Source of the DNA: a virus
DNA length: 52,799 bases
Direction: 5' to 3' (one strand)
IMG/VR virus record: IMGVR_UViG_3300019889_000237
Coordinates: 1 to 52,799 of that record
The translations under genes and the position numbers were made by a program. A model generated the notes under the pieces. That model had not been told where the DNA came from, did no database searches, and saw only the letters and a program-made list of their open reading frames with translations. Within the stretch, counting starts at the first letter, position 1. The number at the start of each line of letters is the position of its first letter. This document shows, piece by piece, positions 42,820-51,507 of this stretch.

Positions 42820-45501
42820 CTACCTCCGTACCGGGGTGCCGGAGCTGAACTGGCCGATGGCGACCGGCACGCCGGAGCGCATCCGTCCACCTCGTCGCCC
42901 GCGGCCGGAGCCCACGCCGAGCACGGCGCCGCCCCCCGCCTTCGCGTGGTCCGCGGGATGGATGACCTCAACCAGGCCGATCCCGGCGACCAGCACCGCC
43001 GCGCCACCGGTCCGGACGTAGACCGTGGCCGACGTCCGGTCCTGGATCCCAGCGCCGGCGCCGGTCGTGCTCGCGCCGCCGGTCTTCGCGTGCACCAAGG
43101 CGGGCGTCAGATCGACGGAGCCGGAGCCGGCACCGCGCACGGTGGCGCCGCCGGTGCGGTCGTGCCGGACGGCAGGGACGTGCTCAGCGGTCCCTGATCC
43201 GGCCACTGACGCGCTCGCGCCGCCGACGCGGGTGTGGACTACCGCCGATGCGATCGTGTACCCGCCGGATCCGGCCGTCGTCGTCGTCGCGCCACCGGTG
43301 CGGGGGTAGACGTCCGGGTGCTGGGATTCTCGTGCGCCGACCCCGGCGCCCACGCCCACCGCGCCGCCGCCCTTGCTGTACTCGACACCGCCGCCGGTCT
43401 GGCGCAGGCCGGAGCTCGCGCTGCGAGCTGCGCCGCCGCCGGTCCGGACGTAGACGGTGGCCGAGGTGACGCTCTGCGCGCCCGACCCGGCGGTGACACG
43501 GGCGGCGCCGCCGGTCTTCTCGTGTCGGGCAGCCGAGACGAGCTCGACGGCACCGGACCCGGCAGCACCGGCAGCGGCACCGCCGAACTCGGCGTGGATG
43601 GTAGCGGGTGTGCGCACCTTCGCGCCGGCGCTCGCACCGCGCGCGGCGGCGCCGCCGGTGCGGACGTAGGTCGTGGCCGAGGTGACAGCCTTCGCTCCGG
43701 ATCCTGCGCTGGTGCGGGCCGCTCCGCCGGTCCTGGCGTACACGGCAGGCACCGAGACGGTCTTCGCGCCCGATCCTGCGCTGACGCGGACTGCGCCGCC
43801 GGTCTTGCTGTAGGTCGTGGGGTTCGTGACCGTCTTCGCGCCAGACCCCGCACAGCGCGCCGCTGCGCCACCGGTCTTGTCGTGGGTCGTGCCGGACGGG
43901 TCGTCGTCGGCCGGTTCGAGGACCTCCAGGAACGAGATCTTGGCGATGCCCTCGCCGGACGACCCGGACGCGATCGTGGTCTTGTGGTACGCCCCGCACT
44001 TGTAGTACCAGCCCGACTGGTCGGTGAAGTCCGAGATCGGCCAGTCGTACTGCGGCGAGGCGAGCGGCGCCAGGTCACTGACCTCGCCCGCGACGCCCCA
44101 GACCTTGAGCCGATCGTCCTCGATCCGGATCCGGAACGTGAGCCGCGTGCTGGTCGTGATGCCCGTGATGAGGTTCGCCAGCCCGGGGCCGTTCTTGAAG
44201 ATCCGTACACGCGGCGTGACCGGGCTACCGCCCGACGTCCACTCGGCCGACAGGATCAGCGGAATGGGGCTGTCGCCCGCGCCGTGGATCTGGGAGATGA
44301 TCAGTTCCTTGCGCGGGTTCGAGCCGCCGGTGATGCTCGTCGGATCCGCACTGGTGGTGATGGTCATCTGCCAGCGACCGGACCCGTTCGGGTCCATCGC
44401 CGCGTTGGCGTAGCCGCTCTTGTAGTGCTGGCGCAGCTCCATGCGGACGGCGCCGGACGCGCCCGAGGTGGTGAACCCGTCGACCGGCGCGACGCAGTTC
44501 ACGAACCCGTCGTCATCGACGAAGAACCCGGCGGACTCGAAGCTGTCGAGCGCGGGCTGGTTGATCTGCTCGGCGTCGCCGTCGCCCGAGTCCTCCGGCG
44601 TGGTCAGGTGCCAGTACGACAGGTCGAGGACATCGCTGGGTAGCTGGTCCGGCGGGACGTTGATGACCGACTTCGCTCCGGAGCCTGCGCTGGTGCGGGC
44701 CGCTCCGCCGGTCTTCGGGTTCGTCTTGCCGATCGCCTTCGCGCCCGACCCGGCTCCGGTGCGCACGGCGCCGCCGGCCTTGTCGACGAAGTTGGCCGGC
44801 AGGACCGACTTCGAGCCCGACCCGGCGCTGGATCGTGCCGCCCCGCCTGCCTTCGAGTAGGTCGTGCCGGAGGGCACGGGGAGCAGGGCGACGAGATGCG
44901 CCGTCTTCGTGAAGCTCTGCGTCGTCGTGGTCGTGACCGACCCCGACGCACCGGCCACTGCTTGAGCCTTGCGAGCCGCGTGCACCAGCCGCGAGGCGGG
45001 CGCCCCGGCCGGGGCCGACGCGGTGAACGTGCTCGGCGTCGTCCAGGTGGTGACGTCGTACGTGCCCGCCAGCCACACGAGCAGCCGGTCCGCCCCGGTC
45101 GTGGTGACCGACACGGCCGGCGACGCGGTGACGCTCGTGCCGCCGCTGGTCGCACCGCTGAAGACATCGATCGGGTCTCCGGAGGTGACGCAGCCACGGA
45201 ACGCCATGGCGAACCCGGTCCGCCACACCGACCCCGTCCAGGTGAACGAGTACGTACCGCTGTCCGCGCCGGTGGCCCGCTTCCAGAACACGTAGGTGTC
45301 GTGGTCCTGGCTGCCGGTCGCGGCCTGATGCGATTTCTCGATGAACCCGGACGGCGGGGTGACCGCCGCCGTGTTCTCCTTGTAGACGATCACCAGGATG
45401 ACGTCGTTGGCCTGTACCCCGGCTGGCACGGCGACCGCCGCGCTGGCGCCGCTGGCCTCGGTGAGGTAGGTGCCTGCGGCGACGAACGTGGGTACCGCCA
45501 C
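42820..45501 (-). CDS. Tail fibre/depolymerase with PL7 alginate lyase-like domain
   Basis: This 893-residue protein starts at 45501. An N-terminal domain (1-210) may attach to the baseplate. Three repeats of the shaft unit follow (about 214-280). Residues about 292-528 match a polysaccharide lyase family 7 domain, with RMELR at 353-357, SQIH at 403-406 and YYKCGAY at 499-505 in the right order. About twelve more TGGAA repeats (530-860) and a short tail end it. It should degrade a uronic-acid or alginate-like surface polymer so the phage can reach its receptor. Exact substrate cannot be read from sequence. Confidence 0.87.
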   Translation of the reverse strand: MAVPTFVAAGTYLTEASGASAAVAVPAGVQANDVILVIVYKENTAAVTPPSGFIEKSHQAATGSQDHDTYVFWKRATGADSGTYSFTWTGSVWRTGFAMAFRGCVTSGDPIDVFSGATSGGTSVTASPAVSVTTTGADRLLVWLAGTYDVTTWTTPSTFTASAPAGAPASRLVHAARKAQAVAGASGSVTTTTTQSFTKTAHLVALLPVPSGTTYSKAGGAARSSAGSGSKSVLPANFVDKAGGAVRTGAGSGAKAIGKTNPKTGGAARTSAGSGAKSVINVPPDQLPSDVLDLSYWHLTTPEDSGDGDAEQINQPALDSFESAGFFVDDDGFVNCVAPVDGFTTSGASGAVRMELRQHYKSGYANAAMDPNGSGRWQMTITTSADPTSITGGSNPRKELIISQIHGAGDSPIPLILSAEWTSGGSPVTPRVRIFKNGPGLANLITGITTSTRLTFRIRIEDDRLKVWGVAGEVSDLAPLASPQYDWPISDFTDQSGWYYKCGAYHKTTIASGSSGEGIAKISFLEVLEPADDDPSGTTHDKTGGAAARCAGSGAKTVTNPTTYSKTGGAVRVSAGSGAKTVSVPAVYARTGGAARTSAGSGAKAVTSATTYVRTGGAAARGASAGAKVRTPATIHAEFGGAAAGAAGSGAVELVSAARHEKTGGAARVTAGSGAQSVTSATVYVRTGGGAARSASSGLRQTGGGVEYSKGGGAVGVGAGVGARESQHPDVYPRTGGATTTTAGSGGYTIASAVVHTRVGGASASVAGSGTAEHVPAVRHDRTGGATVRGAGSGSVDLTPALVHAKTGGASTTGAGAGIQDRTSATVYVRTGGAAVLVAGIGLVEVIHPADHAKAGGGAVLGVGSGRGRRGGRMRSGVPVAIGQFSSGTPVRR

Positions 45502-45533
45502 GCGTCACCGCCCTCCCGCTGGATCGACCTCGG

Positions 45534-46010
45534 TCAGCCGCCGAGACCGAGCTTCGGCGTCACCCGGATGATGTCGCCGAGCGCGAGGCTGGTGATTCCG
45601 GTCTCGTCGTCGAAGTTCGAGAAGTAGACCGGCGTGCCGGACGTGCTCGCCGTCGCGATGCCGAACCCGTTGATCGCCGCCGAGGGCGTGGCGCCCGCGG
45701 TCGCGGCGGCGAACGACTTCTGCGTCGCGGTGACCACGCGGGCCACCACCGTGTGCAGCGTCTCGCCGGCAGCCGATCCCCAGTCGGCTGCCGCGATGGC
45801 GACGCGGGCGTACCCGGGGTAGTCGGTCGTGGTCACCTCGGCGAACGTGCCGCCCATGGTGCCCATGGTCGCCGCAGCGGCTGGCACGGTGGACGCGGTG
45901 CCGCCCTTCCAGAGGAACAGGTACAGCGTGGCGGCGTTCGTCCCGTTCTTCGGGAAGATGCCGAGCATGTAGTCGAGTCCGGCATCCGGGAAGATGTCCT
46001 GCGCGGCCAT
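45534..46010 (-). CDS. Tail/baseplate beta-rich protein (putative)
   Basis: This 158-residue protein starts at ATG 46010. It is beta-rich with many Gly/Ala/Thr (LYLFLWKGGTASTVPAAAAT, then GDIIRVTPKLGLGG). It lies between the baseplate and fibre genes and probably binds one of them. No family is recognised. Confidence 0.6.
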   Translation of the reverse strand: MAAQDIFPDAGLDYMLGIFPKNGTNAATLYLFLWKGGTASTVPAAAATMGTMGGTFAEVTTTDYPGYARVAIAAADWGSAAGETLHTVVARVVTATQKSFAAATAGATPSAAINGFGIATASTSGTPVYFSNFDDETGITSLALGDIIRVTPKLGLGG

Positions 46011-46022
46011 GGTCGTGCCCTT

Positions 46023-46388
46023 CTACTGGGTCGTCTCGGGGAGTGCGCGGATCGTGCCCTCGGCGATCACGCGGGGCTTGAGGGTGATGGGCTCGTAGAT
46101 CTCGATCGACACGAGCGCCTTGGTGAAGGTCCACGCCGAGGTCTGCGAGCCGATCACGTTCAGGGTCACGCCGTCGACCGAGCAGCTGATGTTGCCTTCG
46201 TCGATCGACCACTCGTGCAGAACCGGCTCGTTCTCCGAGTGCCGGACCTGCGCCTTGGCGGTCCAGGTGGAGATGTCGACCGCGACGCCGTCCGAGTCCA
46301 GGACCGGCATCAGGATGTCGAACGCGTCGCCCTTGATGATCTCCCAGTCGATCTCGGTCGCGGCCGGGCGGAGCAGGAACGGGGGCAT
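46023..46388 (-). CDS. Baseplate upper-protein-like (BppU N-terminus-like)
   Basis: This 121-residue protein starts at ATG 46388 after GGAGGCGTCCG. The order IIKGDAFDILMPVLDSDGVA, then DISTWTAKAQVRHSENEPVL resembles the N-terminal domain of BppU-type baseplate proteins, which anchor fibres to the tail tip. The full protein is short, so a stand-alone adapter is likely. Confidence 0.6.
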   Translation of the reverse strand: MPPFLLRPAATEIDWEIIKGDAFDILMPVLDSDGVAVDISTWTAKAQVRHSENEPVLHEWSIDEGNISCSVDGVTLNVIGSQTSAWTFTKALVSIEIYEPITLKPRVIAEGTIRALPETTQ

Positions 46389-46399
46389 CGGACGCCTCC

Positions 46400-46540
46400 T
46401 CAGGTGAACTGGGTACAGAGCGGCTCAGTGCCCGCGACCGCACCACTGACGACCGAAGCGGACAGCCGGTCGTTCGCCGCTCCGCCGCTGATCGGCCCGT
46501 AGTTGTAGCGCAGCTTCTGTCCCGCGTACCGGGTCGCCAT
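46400..46540 (-). CDS. Tiny baseplate-region protein
   Basis: This 46-residue protein starts at ATG 46540 behind GGAGGCGAGC. The sequence (MATRYAGQKLRYNYGPISGG onward) has no membrane segment or motif. Strong start signal and placement support translation. Function unknown. Confidence 0.55.
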   Translation of the reverse strand: MATRYAGQKLRYNYGPISGGAANDRLSASVVSGAVAGTEPLCTQFT

Positions 46541-46572
46541 GCTCGCCTCCGTGGAAGGTCATCATCGGGTCC

Positions 46573-48957
46573 TCAAATCGCGAACACAGGCGGGCGCCAT
46601 ACCTTCACGGGCGTACCGGCACCGATGGTCGTCGAGCCCGTCATCGCCCGTGGCAGTGCCGCGGACAGGGTGAAGGTCTGCGGCGAGCTCGCCCCGGTGA
46701 TGGCGGTGACGGTCGCCTTGCAACCGCCGACGTCGATGTCGAACGGGAACGAGTCCGCATCGACCGCGGTGGTCACCCAGATGTTGCCCGAGTTGGTCTT
46801 GACGCTGATCGACGTGCCACTCGTGTAGTTCGCGTTCAACTGCGAGTCCACAGTCTGGAGGCGGCCGACACCGTCGCCGGTCGAGCCGGTGGCCGCCGCC
46901 AGCCGGATCACGTTCCACGGGTCGGCCGGGCTGGTGTTGGCCGTGACCCGCCAGGTGAACGCGTCGATCTCTTCGTGCCACCCCTCGACCAGGAGCCTGA
47001 TCGTGTAGTCCGGGTGCTGCCTGCGGATCGAGGTGATGTTCTCGATGTCGAGCCGGGACTGGGGTGTGACGTCGAGCCAGCCGCCGATCAGGTCCGGGTT
47101 CGTCTCCAGCGCGAAGCTGACGGAGGGGTAGCGGTACCCGGTCCGGGATCCGATCCCGACCACCCATTCCGCGTAGCCGACGAGACCGCTGTCGCCCTCG
47201 GGGTTCAGCGTGTAGCTCGTGCTGAAGTCGCCGATGGCGTCGACGCCCATCGGACCGCTGCGGTCGATGTAGCTGACCGCCGTGGCGTCGCGCCGGTTGA
47301 CGTCGCAGTTGTTGATCGTGAGCTGGTCGTCGTCTATCGGCGTGAACGGCTCCATCAGGTGCGCCTGCGCGGCGTCGAGGACGAGCGTGGCCGGGCCGTT
47401 GGCCTGCTTCTCCCGGTAGCCGCGGGTGACGTAGGTCAGGCCCGGGCCTAGCCCGTCGCACAGGACGCCCTGTCCGGTCCGCTCGATCTCGCGCAGCTGG
47501 TTGGTGATCGTGTCGTAGTACTGCGGCCCCATGCTGTCGGTGGCGGTGACCCAGCCGGGCATCGTGTAGTCCAGCACGGTCAGGTGGATACCGTTCTGGG
47601 TGCAGAGCCGCCCCATTCGGTCCGTCGGATCCTCGCCGGGGTGTCCGCGCATCCAGGCCTCATCGGCCCACAACGCCATGGAGGGGGCGCGGACCACGAG
47701 GTGGCCGGCGCCCAGGCCTTCCATGTCGCTGAACGCGCCGATGTAGCCGCCGTTGACCTGCGCACCGTTGCTGTTGCTGCCCCTGGTTTCCGAGAAGCTG
47801 AACCGGTCGACTCCGGTGGTGGTCACGCAGGGGTTGAGCCATACACGCCAGGTGGTGGTGGCGCCGCTCTGGGTCAGCGTGAGGCCAACCTCGTAGTCGG
47901 TGTTCGGGAACAAGTTGTCGGCCCGGAATGTGGACTCGAAGACGGCATCGGCGACGCCGTCGGTGTAGACCGCATACCCGCGGACGGCGAGGATGTTGCC
48001 CGGCTGGTTGGTCCAGACACTGTTGACGAAGTCGTATCCGCCGAGGTAGGCCACTTCCCATTTCTTGATGGATGCCCCGTTCGGGGTGAACACCGAGAAC
48101 AGTGAGCCAGTGTTGGCGCCGTACCCCACCATGGGGTTGTCGACGGGCTTCACCCCCACGATGCCCCCGAGGATGACGCTGGTCGTCGAGCTGGTGCTCG
48201 TGGTGGTCGTCATGCTGAAGACGGCGGCGCCGCCATCCTTCATGGTCAGCATCGGGGCTGAGCTCGGGACGCTCGTGTAGCTCGCGAAGTCGCCGGGCGC
48301 CCCGGGGACGGTGTGCTCCGTGCCGTCGAACACGATCGTTCGGAAGTCGCCGATGGCGCTCGGGGCACCGACCGCCGCTACCAGGATTCGGCTCTGCTGT
48401 TCCTCCTCCATCGGCCAGTAGGCCTTCACGGTGGAATCCGCCAGGGTGCCGACCCGCATGGCCGAGAACCCTGGCAGGGTGCCCTGGTTGAGGCGGCGCA
48501 GCGGCCCTGACGCGGACAGCGTGACGGTCGCCCATCGGGAGGTATCGGGATCCCACTGCGGTGTGAAGCCGTTCGCGGCTCCCTGGAACCGCACCGACCA
48601 GGTGCTGCCCGCGTCGTCGCTCACGCGCACCCGGACGGGGGTGCCGCGCCGTACGTACGGCCAGTGCGACGACTGGCCGCCTTCGGAGTACTCGCCGGTC
48701 CGGTTGTCCAGCTGGAAGGTCATCTCGGCGGTCTGGGTTTCCTGGGAGAAGTCCGGGCGGCCGAGGGTGATGGAGATCCCGCGGCCCTCGCTCTTGCCGC
48801 CCTCGCCGCCCAGAATCACATCGTCGGTGATGTCATCCCAGGTCCAGCCGCTACCGTCCAGGTCGGTGATGTCACCGCCCCACGCCACCGCCACCTGGAC
48901 CAGGAGCCCCGGGTAGGTGTCGAACGCGGGGGCAGTGGTCAGGAACGAGCGACTCAC
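46573..48957 (-). CDS. Tail tip/baseplate hub protein
   Basis: This 794-residue protein starts with GTG at 48957 (GTGA overlap with the tape measure). Residues 1-165 begin with WTWDDITDDVILGGEGGKSE and resemble the N-terminus of distal tail or hub proteins. The middle (about 180-420) has a LamG-like beta sandwich (AYWPMEEEQQSRILVAAVGA, then WRVWLNPCVTTT). The C-terminal half resembles Tal-type hubs (RLCTQNGIHLTVLD, LREIERTGQGVLCDGLGP). It should cap the tail and mount the fibres. Confidence 0.75.
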   Translation of the reverse strand: MSRSFLTTAPAFDTYPGLLVQVAVAWGGDITDLDGSGWTWDDITDDVILGGEGGKSEGRGISITLGRPDFSQETQTAEMTFQLDNRTGEYSEGGQSSHWPYVRRGTPVRVRVSDDAGSTWSVRFQGAANGFTPQWDPDTSRWATVTLSASGPLRRLNQGTLPGFSAMRVGTLADSTVKAYWPMEEEQQSRILVAAVGAPSAIGDFRTIVFDGTEHTVPGAPGDFASYTSVPSSAPMLTMKDGGAAVFSMTTTTSTSSTTSVILGGIVGVKPVDNPMVGYGANTGSLFSVFTPNGASIKKWEVAYLGGYDFVNSVWTNQPGNILAVRGYAVYTDGVADAVFESTFRADNLFPNTDYEVGLTLTQSGATTTWRVWLNPCVTTTGVDRFSFSETRGSNSNGAQVNGGYIGAFSDMEGLGAGHLVVRAPSMALWADEAWMRGHPGEDPTDRMGRLCTQNGIHLTVLDYTMPGWVTATDSMGPQYYDTITNQLREIERTGQGVLCDGLGPGLTYVTRGYREKQANGPATLVLDAAQAHLMEPFTPIDDDQLTINNCDVNRRDATAVSYIDRSGPMGVDAIGDFSTSYTLNPEGDSGLVGYAEWVVGIGSRTGYRYPSVSFALETNPDLIGGWLDVTPQSRLDIENITSIRRQHPDYTIRLLVEGWHEEIDAFTWRVTANTSPADPWNVIRLAAATGSTGDGVGRLQTVDSQLNANYTSGTSISVKTNSGNIWVTTAVDADSFPFDIDVGGCKATVTAITGASSPQTFTLSAALPRAMTGSTTIGAGTPVKVWRPPVFAI

Positions 48958-51065
48958 CGACGACCCCCAACCACCGCGTTCGCCGTGATCTTGAGCTTGC
49001 CCTGTTGGGCGAGCCGGGCGATCGCCGTGCCCATCGCAGAGTCCGCGCCGCTGCCGATCTGCAGCGTGAACACCTGCTGGCCTCCACGGCCCAAGGCGGC
49101 CCCGCCGATCGCTCCCCGCCCGGCGGCGAGCGCGCCCAGGCCGGTGCGGTTCATGGCGTCGCTGATCAGGCTGGTGTTGCCGGTGATGCCCAAGGCGATG
49201 CCGGCCGGGATCATCTTGCCCACCTCGTCGGCGAAGACCTTCGAGGGCGAGCTGATGCCGAGCGTCGACTTGATCGCGTCCAGGGCCGCCTTAGCGGCCT
49301 TCGTCGCCGCGCCGACCAGGTTGCCGACGGCAGACTGGATGCCCTCGGCGATGCCGTCGATGGCGTCCTTGCCGAGCTGTTTCATGTCGCGGACCCAGTT
49401 GTTCAGGGCCTGCATGACCTTGTCGGGTAGCTGCTTGATGAACTCGACGACCTTGTCGACACCCTCCTGTACGTCCTTCTGGGTGTCCTCCCACCACTGC
49501 TGGACGGACTTTATCCAGCCATCAACCAAATCGTTGATGGCCTTGTTGACGTCGTCTTTCCACTTATCGATGGCCTTCTTGATGTCTGCGACACCTTTTT
49601 CAACGGCCTTCTTGGTATCGTCCCACCACTTCTTGATGCCCTTGATGACATCGGCAACCATCTTATTAATCGCCTTGTTGGTGTCATCTTTCCACTTGTC
49701 GATGGCCTTCTTGGCGTCGGTGACGCCCTTTTCTACGGCCTTCTTGGTGTCTTCCCACCACTTCTTGACCGCCTCGACGGCCTTGGTCACCCCATCGACC
49801 ACGGCCTTCTTGACCACCTCGAACGCGGCGGCGATGATGCCGCCGAGCGCAGCGAAGCCCTTACCCTTCATCACCAGCTCGTCCCACTGCTCGCCGGCCT
49901 TCTGGCATACCTTGGTGACCGGCTCCATGGCCTTGAGCAGCTTCGTGAACCAGCCGATGACCGTCATGATCACGTCGGCCGCGCGGGCGAGCGCCCCGAA
50001 CATGATGCCGATCGTCGGGGCCGCGTCCGACAGCGCCTGCCCGAACTTCTTGATCGCCTCCGCAGCTGGCTTCCCGCCAGACGCGGCCATCTCGATCAGG
50101 ACGTCGATGATGCCGGCAAGGACCACGCCGAACGCTTCGATGGCGGCGGCGCCGGCCTCGAACGCCTTCGTCAGCTGGCCGCTCTCCTCGTTCTTCTGGA
50201 TGACCTTGTTCAGGTTCTCGAACACGGACGAGAGCGCCTTGCCGATGTCGTCCATCGCGGGCGCGGCGGCGGCACCGAAACCGGTGAACGCCTCGGCCAA
50301 CGCCTTCGCCCCAGGGGCCAGCGACTTGACCATGTTGTCGACCCCGCCGAGCATGGTCTTGATCTCTTCCATGCCCTTGCTCGAACGGATCCAGCCGGTG
50401 AACTCCTTGATCACGTCGGAGGTCGACCGGGCGATGGACTTCAACGGTGAATCGAGGGTCGAGATCGCCTGACCCAGCTTCTGGAACTCCCGGGACAGCT
50501 CGGCCCGGAACACGCTTTCGAGCTGCTTTTGCAGCCCGCCGAGGGAGGCCTTGAGCCGCTGCCCGGCCTGCTCGATGCCGCGCCAGCCGCCGATGACCAC
50601 GCCAGCGACCACGCTGAGACCCTGAAGGGCGGCGCCGGCCGCCAGCGCAGCGGCGGCGATCGCGGGCAGGATCGAGGCGATCAGGGCGACAGCGGCCACC
50701 ATCGCCTTCCCTGCCATGCCGGCCTTCAGCATCCCGCCGCCGAGACCACCACCTCCGCCGCCGCCGAGCGCGTCCCCGGCACGGCGAGCCCGGTCGGCGA
50801 GGTCGTCGAGACCACCACCGGCGTTGCGGGTGCTGTTGCCGAACTCCCTGATCTGGTCGGTGGCCTGGCGCAACGTGCGGGTCATCCGCTCCAGCTCGCT
50901 GTTGAGGTCGCCGAACCGGGACGTGTCGATGTCGATGTCGCCGAGGCCCTGCTGGGCCGCCCGAATCCGGGCGGCCGCGCGGGTGGCCGCGTCCGCAGCT
51001 CGATCCCAGGCGGCGATGAAATCGGAGACGTCGGCGTTGAGCCTGGCGGTGACCTCGGGCAGCAC
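48954..51065 (-). CDS. Tape measure protein
   Basis: This 703-residue protein starts at 51065. N-terminal charged coiled coils lead to hydrophobic segments (VAAVALIASILPAIAAAALA and others) and a long helix-rich body. A 44-residue unit (KKWWEDTKKAVEKGVTDAKK and so on) repeats about 2.5 times at roughly 440-560. It ends in a basic beta part after ISSPSKVFADEVGKMIPAGI, a motif common in tape measures. The length would set a tail of roughly 100 nm, using the general rule of 0.15 nm per residue. Confidence 0.92.
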   Translation of the reverse strand: MLPEVTARLNADVSDFIAAWDRAADAATRAAARIRAAQQGLGDIDIDTSRFGDLNSELERMTRTLRQATDQIREFGNSTRNAGGGLDDLADRARRAGDALGGGGGGGLGGGMLKAGMAGKAMVAAVALIASILPAIAAAALAAGAALQGLSVVAGVVIGGWRGIEQAGQRLKASLGGLQKQLESVFRAELSREFQKLGQAISTLDSPLKSIARSTSDVIKEFTGWIRSSKGMEEIKTMLGGVDNMVKSLAPGAKALAEAFTGFGAAAAPAMDDIGKALSSVFENLNKVIQKNEESGQLTKAFEAGAAAIEAFGVVLAGIIDVLIEMAASGGKPAAEAIKKFGQALSDAAPTIGIMFGALARAADVIMTVIGWFTKLLKAMEPVTKVCQKAGEQWDELVMKGKGFAALGGIIAAAFEVVKKAVVDGVTKAVEAVKKWWEDTKKAVEKGVTDAKKAIDKWKDDTNKAINKMVADVIKGIKKWWDDTKKAVEKGVADIKKAIDKWKDDVNKAINDLVDGWIKSVQQWWEDTQKDVQEGVDKVVEFIKQLPDKVMQALNNWVRDMKQLGKDAIDGIAEGIQSAVGNLVGAATKAAKAALDAIKSTLGISSPSKVFADEVGKMIPAGIALGITGNTSLISDAMNRTGLGALAAGRGAIGGAALGRGGQQVFTLQIGSGADSAMGTAIARLAQQGKLKITANAVVGGRR

Positions 51066-51084
51066 GGGGACTCACCCCCGTCTC

Positions 51085-51507
51085 TCAGGTCGTCAGGGCC
51101 GAAGCCCAGGCTGCTTCCATGTACGCCTGCATGCCGGGGATCGCAGTCGCGAGACCGGGTGCCATGTACGGGCGCGCCGGCAGGTTGTTGCCGCCGCCGT
51201 GCTCCTGCACGCCGGCGTAGACCAGTCCCGATCCGACGCTCACCGACCAGCGGCCGGCACCGGTCTGACTCGGGCCCTCGACCTGGATGGAGCGGCGCAG
51301 GTTGCCCGACACCAGCGACGGCGGCGAGCCGGGAGGCGACGGGGTCGGCGTGCCCGCCGGGTGCGAGGTGCTGGACAGCAGGGCCTTTACCTCGGCTTCG
51401 AGGTGGGCCGCAGCGTTGCCGAGCCCGTCCGGCGTGGCGGCCACGACGCGCTCACCGACGGCGCGCAGCGCGGTGAGCATGGCCTCGAAACCGTCGAGCT
51501 CAGCCAT
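51085..51507 (-). CDS. HK97 gp10-like neck/tail completion protein
   Basis: This 140-residue protein starts at ATG 51507. The pattern LVSGNLRRSIQVEG, then GSGLVYAGVQEHGGGNNLPA and RPYMAPGL is that of HK97 gp10-like proteins, which complete the neck or tail end. In most siphophages this gene precedes the major tail gene. Here it lies between the tail chaperones and tape measure, an unusual position. Its start overlaps the frameshifted chaperone end. Confidence 0.75.
   Translation of the reverse strand: MAELDGFEAMLTALRAVGERVVAATPDGLGNAAAHLEAEVKALLSSTSHPAGTPTPSPPGSPPSLVSGNLRRSIQVEGPSQTGAGRWSVSVGSGLVYAGVQEHGGGNNLPARPYMAPGLATAIPGMQAYMEAAWASALTT

Noticed and set aside
40775-43021. Plus-strand ORF of 748 codons opposite fibre 1
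   Set aside because: Antisense shadow of repetitive fibre DNA; no recognisable domain.
43234-44643. Plus-strand ORF opposite the fibre-lyase gene
   Set aside because: Antisense shadow; the minus strand has the PL7 motifs and the shaft repeats.
48664-50472. Plus-strand ORF of 602 codons opposite the tape measure
   Set aside because: Serine/proline-rich shadow without start signals; the minus strand is a typical tape measure.
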